38,514 nt of DNA, taken from assembly GCF_011045025.1 (NCBI RefSeq), contig NZ_JAAKZX010000088.1, positions 1 through 38,514 of the forward strand. The letters run 5' to 3'. A program made the position numbers and the translations under genes. Positions 19,697 to 28,008 of the stretch are shown here, piece by piece. Each line of letters begins with the position of its first letter. The stretch's first letter is position 1. This DNA is from Streptomyces ureilyticus. GTDB lineage: Bacteria; Actinomycetota; Actinomycetes; Streptomycetales; Streptomycetaceae. The notes beneath the pieces were generated by a model. The model saw only the letters and a program-made list of their open reading frames with translations, did not search any database and was not told the origin of the DNA.

Positions 19697-20566
19697 TCAA
19701 GGGTTTACGGTTTCGAGCCACTGGGCGTCGATCTCTCCTTCGGCGACGATCATCGCGGGTCCGGTCATCTCGATCTCGCCGTCGATCTGCTCGGTGATCA
19801 CCAGGCGTCCGCCGGGCACATCGACTGTGTACGTGGCCGGGGTGCCGGTGACGGCGGGATCGGCGCCGTCCCGTCTCGCCGTGGCCACCGCGACGGCACA
19901 CGCGCCCGTGCCGCACGAGCGGGTCTCGCCGGCACCGCGCTCGTGCACGCGCAGGGCGACGTGCTGGGGGCCGCGGTCGACGACGAACTCGACGTTCACC
20001 CCGTCCGGGTACGCGGACGCCGGGCCGACGGGCGGGGGTGCGAGCAGGTCTCCGGCGTGGCCGAGGTCGTCCACGAAGGCGACCGCGTGCGGGTTGCCCA
20101 TGTTCACGTTGCGCGCGGGCCAGCTGCGCTCACCCACGCTCACGGTGACGTCCCCTTCGGGGAGGAGCGCCTTGCCCATGCCGACCGTGACGTCGCCCTC
20201 CTTGGCGATGTGGGCCCTCTTCACGCCCCCGCGCGTGGCGACCGCGATGTCCCCTTCGGTCACATGTCCGGCGCGCTGGAGATAGCGCGCGAACACCCGC
20301 ACTCCATTGCCGCACATCTCCGCGATCGAGCCGTCGCCGTTGCGGTAGTCCATGAACCATTCCGCCTCGGCGGCCATCTCCTTGGCCTCGGGGTGCGCGG
20401 CGGACCGTACGACATGCAGCAGACCGTCGCCTCCGATGCCCGCGCGGCGGTCGCAGAAGGCGGCGACGGCGGCCGGGGGCAGGTCGATGGCGTTCTCGGG
20501 GTCGGGGACGATCACGAAGTCGTTCTCGGTCCCGTGTCCCTTGAGGAAGGCGATCCGCGTGCTCAT
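19697..20566 (-). CDS. dapF: Diaminopimelate epimerase
   Basis: DapF interconverts LL- and meso-diaminopimelate without a cofactor, in lysine and peptidoglycan precursor synthesis. Streptomyces cell walls use LL-diaminopimelate. The 289-aa product has both catalytic cysteines in their usual motifs: C85 in MCGNGVR and C218 in SCGTGACA, and the conserved GHGTENDFV N-terminal segment, FMDYRNGDGS and VNMGNPH. The GAGGA immediately before the ATG at 20566 is closer than usual, but the conserved sequence begins within eight residues of this start. A small membrane-protein gene lies 52 bp upstream on the same strand and may be co-transcribed. Confidence 0.97.
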   Translation of the reverse strand: MSTRIAFLKGHGTENDFVIVPDPENAIDLPPAAVAAFCDRRAGIGGDGLLHVVRSAAHPEAKEMAAEAEWFMDYRNGDGSIAEMCGNGVRVFARYLQRAGHVTEGDIAVATRGGVKRAHIAKEGDVTVGMGKALLPEGDVTVSVGERSWPARNVNMGNPHAVAFVDDLGHAGDLLAPPPVGPASAYPDGVNVEFVVDRGPQHVALRVHERGAGETRSCGTGACAVAVATARRDGADPAVTGTPATYTVDVPGGRLVITEQIDGEIEMTGPAMIVAEGEIDAQWLETVNP

Positions 20567-20618
20567 TCCTCGATCGTACGGGGTGGGTAGGACACCGCGG
20601 CCCGGGCGGGGCGGGGCC

Positions 20619-21116
20619 TCAGCGCAGGCGGGCCACCCGCCATACGGCGAGGATGACGACGAGGGCGACGATCACGGCGTACGCGATCACGACTCGCCAG
20701 TCCGGGCGGCGGCCGGAGCCGCGCTGAGGCAGGCCGGGCCAGGTGTAGCCGACGCGGCGGGCGGCCATCATGCCCCAGCCCGCGGCGCAGGAGGAGATCA
20801 GCAGGCCCAGCATGGCGATCATGGCCCCGCTGTCGCCGAAGTCGAACGCCAGCGGGAAGGCGAACATCAGGGAGCCGAGCGCGGCCAGGCCCACGATGGG
20901 CGCGAGCTGCCAGATCCGCAGTCGGCGCTGCGGGCGCAGCTCTACTTCGACCTCGGGCTCCGCGAACATCTCGTCGGGCCCGGGGCCGTCGGCGGTCACG
21001 CCGCCCGAGGTTTCGTCGGGTCCGTCGGGGCTCAGTCGGTCCCCGTCCGGATCCTGCTGATCCCTTACGGTGTCGTGCTCCGTGCCTTGTGCGGTGTCGC
21101 GAGGGCCGGCCTCCAT
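20619..21116 (-). CDS. Small membrane protein with an acidic N-terminal tail
   Basis: I do not recognise a named family. The 165-aa product begins with about 65 hydrophilic, Asp/Glu/Pro/Gly-rich residues, then has three hydrophobic segments at roughly residues 70-90, 96-118 and 140-158, the last ending in a short basic tail. This suggests a cytoplasmic tail and three membrane passes. The ATG at 21116 has GGGAGG ten bases upstream; a GTG two codons earlier and another at 21146 are alternatives. It lies between miaA and dapF, all on the minus strand with short gaps, and may be transcribed with them. Its function is unknown. Confidence 0.75.
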   Translation of the reverse strand: MEAGPRDTAQGTEHDTVRDQQDPDGDRLSPDGPDETSGGVTADGPGPDEMFAEPEVEVELRPQRRLRIWQLAPIVGLAALGSLMFAFPLAFDFGDSGAMIAMLGLLISSCAAGWGMMAARRVGYTWPGLPQRGSGRRPDWRVVIAYAVIVALVVILAVWRVARLR

Positions 21117-21224
21117 CGCCACGCGCCCTCCCAACTCGGACTCCACTTGGTCGATCGAAGCTCGATGATGGCACGGTGTCAGAGGCCGGGATGACGGGCG
21201 GAGCGTCCCGATGCCATGACGTGA

Positions 21225-22163
21225 TCAGGCTGTAACCGGTCGTTCGACCAATGTCAGGGCGTGCCGCGGAAGTTCGGTGAGATCCGCCGCGGCCCCACTG
21301 AGCCAATGCACCCGTGGGTCGCGCCTGAACCAGGAATCCTGACGGCGCGCGAAGCGCTTGGTGGCGCGTACGGTCTCGGCCCGGGCTTCGTCGTCGGTGC
21401 ACTCCCCGGCGAGCGACGCCAGAACCTGCTGGTAGCCGAGCGCCCGAGATGCCGTACGCCCCTCGCGCAACCCTCGCGCCTCCAGCGCGCGCACTTCGTC
21501 GACGAGTCCTTCGTCCCACATCCGGTCCACCCGGCGGGTGATGCGCTCGTCGAGTTCGGGACGCGCCACATCGACGCCGATCTGCACGGTGTCGTAGATG
21601 GAGTCATGGCCGGGCAGGTTGGCGGTGAAGGGCTTGCCGGTGATCTCGATGACTTCGAGAGCGCGGACGATCCGGCGTCCGTTGCTGGGCAGAATCGCGT
21701 GGGCCGCCTCGGGATCCGCTACCGCCAGCCGGGCATGCAGGGCACCCGAGCCACGCAGAGTGAGCTCCTCCTCCAGGCGGGCCCGCACTTCGGGGTCGGT
21801 ACCGGGAAACTCCAGGTTGTCGACGGCCCCCCGGACATACAGGCCGGAGCCACCCACGAGGATCGGCCAGCGCCCCTCGGCGAGCAGGGCGTCGATACGG
21901 GCACGCGCCAGCCGCTGGTACTCGGCCACGCTCGCGGTCACCGTCACGTCCCAGATGTCCAGGAGATGGTGCGGGATGCTTCGACGCTCCTCGGGCGTCA
22001 ACTTGGCGGTGCCGATGTCCATCCCTCGGTAGAGCTGCATGGAATCGGCGTTGACGATCTCGCCGCCGAGGTGCTGGGCGAGTTGGACTCCCAGATCGGA
22101 CTTTCCCGCCGCGGTGGGACCGACGACGGCGATGACCCGCGGTGCGGGGGCTGCACTACTCAC
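21225..22163 (-). CDS. miaA: tRNA dimethylallyltransferase
   Basis: MiaA adds a dimethylallyl group from DMAPP to N6 of A37 in tRNAs that read codons beginning with U. The 312-aa product has the P-loop GPTAAGKS at residues 15-22, the catalytic DSMQLYRGMDIGTAK segment, GGSGLYVR, and the RALGYQQ and RQDSWFRRDP motifs near the C terminus. All look intact. I chose the GTG at 22163, which gives a normal length; its ribosome site is weak. MiaB, which modifies the same nucleotide further, is encoded about 3 kb away on the same strand. Confidence 0.96.
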   Translation of the reverse strand: MSSAAPAPRVIAVVGPTAAGKSDLGVQLAQHLGGEIVNADSMQLYRGMDIGTAKLTPEERRSIPHHLLDIWDVTVTASVAEYQRLARARIDALLAEGRWPILVGGSGLYVRGAVDNLEFPGTDPEVRARLEEELTLRGSGALHARLAVADPEAAHAILPSNGRRIVRALEVIEITGKPFTANLPGHDSIYDTVQIGVDVARPELDERITRRVDRMWDEGLVDEVRALEARGLREGRTASRALGYQQVLASLAGECTDDEARAETVRATKRFARRQDSWFRRDPRVHWLSGAAADLTELPRHALTLVERPVTA

Positions 22164-22345
22164 CGCAACAGTCTCGCAAACCTCTGGGCCGCTCCTCGAA
22201 CGAGTTACGTGACGCCACGGGTCCGGGGTCGTTGCCTGTTGCGAGGTTCCAGCCGCCGGTTTTGAGGACCGACGGCCCGGGCGACGCAATGGGACGCACC
22301 GGGCGGCACGGAATTTCGCCCACACGAGTAGGGTATGGAGTTGAT

Positions 22346-22636
22346 ATGGGCGTTTTTGCACGACTTCTTCGGAAAGATAAGCCTAAGTCCAAGGAGTCGG
22401 AGGAGGCGTCAACCACTGAGCCGCAGGCCGACACCCCGACGGCCCAACCCGAGGCGAAGGCTGACGCGGCGGAAGCGGCTGAGGAAGCCAATGAGGCGGC
22501 CGAGACCGAGGACGGGCCCGCGGAGCAGTCGGCGGAGTCCCCCGAGTCCGAGTCATCGGACGGCGTCGAGATCCCCAAGCAGCAGTCCACCGAGGAGGCG
22601 GCCGACAACGAGGCCGACGAGGGCGCCCGCCAGTAA
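22346..22636 (+). CDS. Small acidic Ala/Glu-rich protein
   Basis: The 96-aa product has a short amphipathic basic N terminus (MGVFARLLRKDKPK) followed by about 80 residues dominated by Ala, Glu, Asp, Ser and Thr with no hydrophobic core. It is likely disordered. GGAG lies seven bases before the ATG. The start codon is 182 bp from the divergent miaA start, and the MT0933-like antitoxin gene begins 24 bp after its stop, so the two are probably co-transcribed. I do not know a function; homologues in databases have been labelled inconsistently as far as I recall. Confidence 0.7.
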   Translation: MGVFARLLRKDKPKSKESEEASTTEPQADTPTAQPEAKADAAEAAEEANEAAETEDGPAEQSAESPESESSDGVEIPKQQSTEEAADNEADEGARQ

Positions 22637-22660
22637 CTGTCCCGCGAGGGAAGGTGCACC

Positions 22661-22942
22661 ATGGGTCTCCTGGAGAGTCTGAAGACCAAGCTCACGCCCG
22701 CCAAGGGGAAGGTCTCGCACCTCGCGCAGCAGCACGGGGGCAAGATCGAGCACGGTCTCGACAAGGCCGCGAAGCTGGCCGACAAGAAGACCAAGGGCAA
22801 GTACAGCGACAAGATCCAGACGGGCACGGGCACGGGCACGGCCAAGGGTGCCCTGGACCGGCTCGCGCACAGGGAGAGTCACGGGACGGACGGCGGCGCG
22901 ACGCCTCCTCCGACCGCACCGCCACCGCCCTCGGCATCCTGA
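22661..22942 (+). CDS. MT0933-like antitoxin family protein
   Basis: The 93-aa product has the short Lys/Ala-rich amphipathic region of the MT0933 antitoxin family (a mycobacterial toxin-antitoxin component): LESLKTKLTPAKGK, a HGGKIEHGLDKAAKLADKKT stretch, then KYSDKI and a Gly/Thr repeat encoded by tandem ACGGGC units (about 22823-22840). The C terminus is a Pro-rich tail. GGAAGG precedes the ATG by six bases. No toxin-like gene is next to it; its partner on the same transcript is the acidic protein. It may be a free-standing relative with a structural role rather than an antitoxin. Confidence 0.75.
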   Translation: MGLLESLKTKLTPAKGKVSHLAQQHGGKIEHGLDKAAKLADKKTKGKYSDKIQTGTGTGTAKGALDRLAHRESHGTDGGATPPPTAPPPPSAS

Positions 22943-23017
22943 GAGACGGCACATCGACGGGCGGCCAGGGAGCCTTTGGGGGTTCCGGGCCGTCCGTCGT
23001 GTTGTCGGCTCGCTGGC

Positions 23018-23761
23018 CTACGACCAGGCCGCCACCAAGTACCCCACGCCATAAGGCCCGTCCTCGTAAAGCAGCGCGCCGCTCAGTCCCATGCCCTCGG
23101 CGGCGCCCGCGAGCACCTGCCAGGGCGCCCGGCCGGAGGCCATCAACTCCCGCGCCAGCGCGGTGTCCAGCCCCTCGAGCGCCGTCACGTCCGCCGCCGC
23201 CAGCGCACGCGCGACCTCCGCGTCGAACCCCGCCGCCCGCTCGTCCAGATACCCCGGCGCCTTGAGTGACCGGCACGCGCTGGCGTCGCCCATCACCAGC
23301 AGTGCCACCCTCTCGGCCCGCGCGACGACTTCCTTCCCGATCTGAATACACCGCTCGGCCGCGAAAGGTTCCCCCACACCGAGACCTTCAACGGGAGCGT
23401 GGGACCAGTCTGTTCGCCGCAGCAGCCAGGCGGCGACGGCGAGCGAGACCGGAAGCTCACGTTCCGGCGCGGCCGAATCCGGCCTGTCTCCGTCGGGACC
23501 AGCGCCCGGGCCGACGCCGAGGCGCACCTCGAGGTCCACGCCGAACCCGCGGAACGAGCCCCTCGCGCCCTCCTGATACGGCCCTTGCCCGCTCTGCTCG
23601 GCGGGGCCGACGACCACGAGCCGGTCGGGGCGGGCGGCGGCCAGTACCCCAAGGGCGTCCTCGCATGCCGCGCGCGCGGAGTCCAGCTCGTGCGCCGCGC
23701 CCGCGGCGACCTCGGGCACAAGCAGCGGAGGACAGGGGCAGACAGCGGCGGCGACCAGCAT
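23018..23761 (-). CDS. LigB-fold (class III extradiol dioxygenase-like) protein
   Basis: The 247-aa product matches the actinobacterial group annotated as class III extradiol dioxygenase B-like. It has the opening LVAAAVCPCPPLLVPEVA, a central VVVGPAE strand, LLVMGDAS and a C-terminal GALLYEDGPYGVGYLVAAW. In true LigB enzymes the first motif carries an iron-binding His (PHPP); here the position is Cys (PCPP), and no matching metal triad is evident. Dioxygenase activity is therefore doubtful. The gene ends at 23018, converging on the antitoxin gene, with miaB about 80 bp upstream on the same strand. Confidence 0.82.
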   Translation of the reverse strand: MLVAAAVCPCPPLLVPEVAAGAAHELDSARAACEDALGVLAAARPDRLVVVGPAEQSGQGPYQEGARGSFRGFGVDLEVRLGVGPGAGPDGDRPDSAAPERELPVSLAVAAWLLRRTDWSHAPVEGLGVGEPFAAERCIQIGKEVVARAERVALLVMGDASACRSLKAPGYLDERAAGFDAEVARALAAADVTALEGLDTALARELMASGRAPWQVLAGAAEGMGLSGALLYEDGPYGVGYLVAAWS

Positions 23762-23843
23762 GATCGCCAGCCTACTGCCGTGGTTCCCAGCGGGAGTCCC
23801 AGGCCGACTCGGCGGCCCGGAACAGCAAGCCCGCCTGGGCCGA

Positions 23844-25331
23844 TCAGTGTGCGGAGCAGCCCCCAGTCGGTGCCGGCAGCGGCGCCGGGACGCCCACGGC
23901 CGGCAGCCCGAGCATCACGCCCGCCGGCTTCGCGGTCTCGGTCGCGTTGCGCTTCTCCCAGGCGTCCCCCGCGCGCGTGCGGCGCACGTCGAGGACGGCG
24001 CCCTCGGCGAGCAGGTGGTGCGGGGCGGCGTAGGTGATCTCCACGGTGACCACGTCGCCGGGCCGGACCTCGTCGTCGGGCTTGGTGAAGTGCACCAGGC
24101 GGTTGTCAGGGGCGCGGCCAGAGAGGCGGTGCGTGGCGCCGTCCTTGCGGCCCTCGCCCTCGGCGATCATCAGCTCCAGGGTGCGGCCGACCTGCTTCTT
24201 GTTCTCCTCCCAGGAGATCTCCTCCTGGAGGGCGACAAGACGCTCGTAACGTGCCTGCACAACCTTCTTGGGGATCTGGTTCTCCATGGTGGCCGCCGGG
24301 GTTCCGGGGCGCTTGGAGTACTGGAACGTAAACGCTTGCGCGAAGCGGGCCTCACGGACCACGTGCAGAGTCTGCTCGAAGTCCTCCTCGGTCTCTCCGG
24401 GGAAGCCCACGATGATGTCGGTGGTGATCGCGGCGTGCGGGATCGCGGCCCGGACCTTCTCGATGATCCCGAGGTACCGCTCCTGCCGGTACGAGCGGCG
24501 CATCGCCTTCAGGACGGGGTCGGAACCAGACTGCAGCGGCATGTGGAGCTGCGGCATCACGTTCGGCGTCTCGGCCATCGCGGCGATCACGTCGTCGGTG
24601 AAGTCGCGCGGATGCGGCGAGGTGAAGCGGACGCGCTCCAGGCCTTCGATCTTCCCGCAGGCCCGCAGCAGCTTGCTGAAGGCCTCACGGTCGCCGATGT
24701 CGGAGCCGTAAGCGTTGACGTTCTGACCGAGCAGCGTGATCTCACTGACGCCCTCGCCGACCAGTGCCTCGATCTCGGCAAGGATGTCGCCGGTCCTGCG
24801 GTCCTTCTCCTTGCCGCGCAGCGCGGGGACGATGCAGAACGTGCAGGTGTTGTTGCAGCCGACGGAGATGGAGACCCACGCGGCGTACGCGCTCTCGCGG
24901 CGGGTCGGCAGCGTCGACGGGAACGCTTCGAGCGACTCGGCGATCTCGACCTGCGCCTCTTCCTGTACGCGGGCGCGCTCCAGGAGGACGGGCAGCTTGC
25001 CGATGTTGTGCGTACCGAAGACGACGTCCACCCAGGGCGCCTTCTTCACGATGGTGTCGCGGTCCTTCTGCGCGAGACAGCCGCCGACGGCGATCTGCAT
25101 CCCGGGCCGTTTCGACTTCATCGGCGCGAGGCGGCCTAGATTGCCGTACAGGCGATTGTCGGCGTTCTCCCGCACGGCGCACGTGTTGAAGACGACGACA
25201 TCCGCGTCACCGTCCGCCCCCTCGGGCGCACGTACGTAGCCGGCGTCCTCCAGCAGCCCGGAGAGCCGCTCGGAGTCGTGGACGTTCATCTGGCACCCGT
25301 AGGTGCGCACCTCGTAAGTCTTCGCGCTCAT
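23844..25331 (-). CDS. miaB: tRNA-2-methylthio-N6-dimethylallyladenosine synthase
   Basis: MiaB is a radical-SAM enzyme that methylthiolates i6A37 in tRNA, after MiaA. The 495-aa product has the three N-terminal cluster cysteines C13 (YGCQMN), C51 (NTCAVR) and C85 (GGCLAQ), the radical-SAM motif CNNTCTFC (C159, C163, C166), and a C-terminal TRAM domain (about 375-445) for tRNA binding. A C-terminal extension of about 45 residues ends in GGCSAH. The ATG at 25331 gives the conserved N terminus; the ribosome site is weak and a GTG three codons upstream is possible. It is divergent from the TAXI gene, with a repeat-bearing gap between. Confidence 0.96.
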   Translation of the reverse strand: MSAKTYEVRTYGCQMNVHDSERLSGLLEDAGYVRAPEGADGDADVVVFNTCAVRENADNRLYGNLGRLAPMKSKRPGMQIAVGGCLAQKDRDTIVKKAPWVDVVFGTHNIGKLPVLLERARVQEEAQVEIAESLEAFPSTLPTRRESAYAAWVSISVGCNNTCTFCIVPALRGKEKDRRTGDILAEIEALVGEGVSEITLLGQNVNAYGSDIGDREAFSKLLRACGKIEGLERVRFTSPHPRDFTDDVIAAMAETPNVMPQLHMPLQSGSDPVLKAMRRSYRQERYLGIIEKVRAAIPHAAITTDIIVGFPGETEEDFEQTLHVVREARFAQAFTFQYSKRPGTPAATMENQIPKKVVQARYERLVALQEEISWEENKKQVGRTLELMIAEGEGRKDGATHRLSGRAPDNRLVHFTKPDDEVRPGDVVTVEITYAAPHHLLAEGAVLDVRRTRAGDAWEKRNATETAKPAGVMLGLPAVGVPAPLPAPTGGCSAH

Positions 25332-25353
25332 CTCGTACACCAGAGTACGGGGT

Positions 25354-25407
25354 CCCCACGCGCGCGTTGCCGGGTATTTCCCGGCCGTACGGCCCCCACG
25401 CGCGCGT
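25354..25407. repeat. Two direct 14-bp repeats between miaB and the TAXI gene
   Basis: CCCCACGCGCGCGT occurs at 25354-25367 and at 25394-25407, start to start 40 bp, about four helical turns. Flanking bases are also similar. They lie 24-76 bp upstream of the miaB start and could be operator half-sites or a chance GC-rich repeat. Confidence 0.6.
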
Positions 25408-25469
25408 AGCGGGTGCTCTGGACGTCCGGCCCTGGTCATCCCCGTCGGTGAGCTGGCAGGATCGCGCGC

Positions 25470-26465
25470 ATGTTCCAGGAACTCTCCCGTATCGGCAGAC
25501 GTCGGGCCCTGCAGGGCTCGGCCGCCGCCTTCGTGGCCTTCGGGCTGCTGTTGTGGTGGCTGCTGCCCCTGGGCGAAAGCTCGCCGGGCGGCACGATGGT
25601 CTTCAGCACGGGGACGCGTACCGGGGTCTACGAGCTGTACGGGAAGCTGCTGCGAAAAGAGCTCGCGAAGGACATGCCGGGTCTGGACGTGCAGCTGCGG
25701 AACAGCGAGGGGTCGAAGGAGAACCTGGAGTGGGTGGCCACCGGGAAGGTCGACTACACGATCGCGCAGGCCGACGCGGTGGAACAGTACAAGCTTGACG
25801 GCGAGCCGGGCGCAGACCTACTGCGTGGCTGCGCGCGGCTGTACGACGACTACGTGCACGTCGTCGTCCCGCGCGCCTCCTCCGTGGACTCCATCGCGGA
25901 GCTGCGAGGCAAGAAAGTGGCCGTCGGACCGGCAGGTTCCGGGGTGCGGCAGACCGCGGAGCATGTGCTCAAGGCGGCCGGTCTCGACCCGAAGAAGGAC
26001 ATCGAGCCACTGCCCGACGGCATACGAACGATGCCGGAGCTGCTCCGGGAGGGCAAGATCGATGCCTTCTTCTGGTCCGGGGGGCTCCCGACGTCTGCCG
26101 TGGCCGACCTCTCGACCAGCCTCGACATCAGGCTGGTCGAGATTGGTGAAGAACTCGTCGAGGAGCTGCACCAGCAGCGTGGGGCGTCCGGCTACTACCG
26201 GGCCGCCGTCATGCCCGCAGACGCCTATCCCAAGGCCCAGGACTCCCCGGTGCAGACGATTGCGGTGACCAACCTGCTCGTGACGCGCGTCGGCACCGAT
26301 GCCGAGCTGACAGAGCGGCTGACCCAGACCGTGATCGACAGCCGCGACCGCATCGGTGGCAAGGTGCACGCGGCACAGCGGGTGGACCTCCGCACGGCGA
26401 TCTACACCGACCCGCTGGATCTGCACGAGGGCGCGCGGCGCTACTACCGCTCGGTCAAGCCGTAG
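25470..26465 (+). CDS. TAXI-family solute-binding protein
   Basis: The 331-aa product belongs to the TAXI family of TRAP-transporter binding proteins. It starts with a basic n-region and a hydrophobic segment at about residues 15-34 that may serve as an uncleaved anchor; I see no lipobox. Family landmarks are FSTGTRTGVYELYGK near residue 45, KVAVGPAGSGVRQTAE, and a C-terminal region that includes HEGARRYYR. TAXI proteins bind carboxylates or amino acids, glutamate among them. No membrane permease is encoded in the window, so the partner is missing or distant. GGA upstream of the ATG is a weak ribosome site. It converges on the gluK sensor gene. Confidence 0.87.
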   Translation: MFQELSRIGRRRALQGSAAAFVAFGLLLWWLLPLGESSPGGTMVFSTGTRTGVYELYGKLLRKELAKDMPGLDVQLRNSEGSKENLEWVATGKVDYTIAQADAVEQYKLDGEPGADLLRGCARLYDDYVHVVVPRASSVDSIAELRGKKVAVGPAGSGVRQTAEHVLKAAGLDPKKDIEPLPDGIRTMPELLREGKIDAFFWSGGLPTSAVADLSTSLDIRLVEIGEELVEELHQQRGASGYYRAAVMPADAYPKAQDSPVQTIAVTNLLVTRVGTDAELTERLTQTVIDSRDRIGGKVHAAQRVDLRTAIYTDPLDLHEGARRYYRSVKP

Positions 26466-26565
26466 CAGACACCAAGCAGGCGCTGAAGGGGCCCGTACAA
26501 ACGGCAGTGGTGAGCGGCAGCCCGGAAGGGACTGACGAAGCTCTCCGCAAGCCGTGGCGGCCCGC

Positions 26566-27999
26566 TCAAGCCGCAGGCCCCGAGCGCGGCACGGTCACCG
26601 TCACCCTCAGACCGTGCGGCTCGTGGCGGTCGTACGCGATCGAGCCGCCACCCGCCGCGAGCAACGTCCGGGAGATGGACAGCCCGAGACCCGACCCCTT
26701 GATGTTCTGGTGGCCGGCGCTGCGCCAGAAACGGTCGCCGATGCGGGCGAGTTCCTCGTCGCTGAGGCCCGGTCCGCGGTCGGTGACGACGATGGTCGAG
26801 ACCTTGCCGTCGGAGGCTACCTCGACCTCGACGCACTCACCCTCGGGCGTGAACTTCAACGCGTTGTCGATCACCGCGTCCAGGGCGCTGGAGAGGGCGA
26901 TCGGGTCGGCCCAGGCGGTCGTGGCGGGGCAGGCCCCGACGAGTCGTACGCCCTTGTCGTCGGCCACCGGAGACCAGGACGCCACGCGCTCGGCGGTCAG
27001 CTCGCCGATGTCGGTGAGCCGCAGGTCCGCCTCGGTGTGCTCAGCGAGGGCGAGGTCGAGGAGATCGTCCAGGACCTGGGCGAGGCGCTTGCCCTCGGTG
27101 CGGACAGAGGCGATCTCCTCGTTGCCCTCGGGGAGTTCCAGGGCGAGCAGTTCGATACGCAGCAGCAGAGCGGACAGGGGGTTGCGCAGCTGGTGCGAGG
27201 CGTCGGCGACGAAGGCGCGCTGCTGTTCCAGTACGTCCTCGACGTTGTCGGCCATCTCGTTGAACGACCGGGCCAGGCGCCTGAGTTCCGGCGGACCTCC
27301 GGCGGCCGCGACCCGGGACTTCAGGCGCCCGGTCGCGATGTCATGGGTGGTGGCGTCGAGGACGCGTACGGGCCTCAGCACCCAGCCGGTCAGGCGCAGC
27401 GCCGCGCCGAGCGCGAGGAGCATCGCGGCGGCCTCGCCCGCACCGATGATCAGCCAGCCGTACAGGATTCTTGAGCGCATCTGCCCGGTGGGCGAGTCGG
27501 TGACCACGACCGCCACGACGTCGCCGTCCCGGATGACAGGAGACGCGACGACGAGACGGTTGCGTTGCCACGGCCAGACCTGCGCGGGCTCGTGGCTGCG
27601 GCGGCTCGCGAGCGCCTCGTTGAACGAGTCGAGGACCTCATCTTCCTCCGGGTCGAGGACCTCACCCTCCTCCGGGAGGTTCCAGTTCGTGGGTGCGTGG
27701 GCCATCGGTCCTCGGCCGCGATAGAAGACGCCGGCCTTGATGCCGTACACCTTGTGGTACTTGACGAGTTCCTTCTGCAGGGTCTTACCGCGCTCGCCCG
27801 GAGGGGCGAGCGGTGAGCCGTTCGGGCTGTCGATGTCGACGAACTGCGCGAGCGACGCGAAGTGTGCCGTGTCGTCGATCCTGTCGACGACCACCTTCTG
27901 CTGCTGGGCCGCCGCCAGGCTGACGGCAAGCGGGATGCCGAGGGCGAGCAGCACGGCCGCCATCAGGATGATGAGCAGCGGAAGGAGACGTGAGCGCAC
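26566..27999 (-). CDS. gluK: Sensor histidine kinase GluK
   Basis: The 477-aa kinase has a first membrane segment at about residues 7-30, an extracytoplasmic domain to about 178, a second segment at 179-204 and a HAMP domain at 205-258. The phosphoacceptor H269 is in ADASHQLRNPL. The ATPase domain has N379 (VIDNALKF), a DRGPG G1 box and GSGLGLSI. In S. coelicolor the pair next to gluABCD, GluK/GluR, is reported to sense extracellular glutamate and activate the importer operon; the synteny here is the basis for the name. It starts with GTG nine bases after gluR stops, so both are one transcript. The segment 31-178 is the likely ligand-sensing part. Confidence 0.9.
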   Translation of the reverse strand: MRSRLLPLLIILMAAVLLALGIPLAVSLAAAQQQKVVVDRIDDTAHFASLAQFVDIDSPNGSPLAPPGERGKTLQKELVKYHKVYGIKAGVFYRGRGPMAHAPTNWNLPEEGEVLDPEEDEVLDSFNEALASRRSHEPAQVWPWQRNRLVVASPVIRDGDVVAVVVTDSPTGQMRSRILYGWLIIGAGEAAAMLLALGAALRLTGWVLRPVRVLDATTHDIATGRLKSRVAAAGGPPELRRLARSFNEMADNVEDVLEQQRAFVADASHQLRNPLSALLLRIELLALELPEGNEEIASVRTEGKRLAQVLDDLLDLALAEHTEADLRLTDIGELTAERVASWSPVADDKGVRLVGACPATTAWADPIALSSALDAVIDNALKFTPEGECVEVEVASDGKVSTIVVTDRGPGLSDEELARIGDRFWRSAGHQNIKGSGLGLSISRTLLAAGGGSIAYDRHEPHGLRVTVTVPRSGPAA

Positions 28000-28008
28000 C
28001 TGAACCCG

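Noticed and set aside
22335..22682. Arg/Pro/Ser-rich frame overlapping the acidic-protein gene
   Set aside because: It is an alternate frame of the acidic protein gene and runs into the antitoxin start. Its composition is that of a GC-rich out-of-frame translation.
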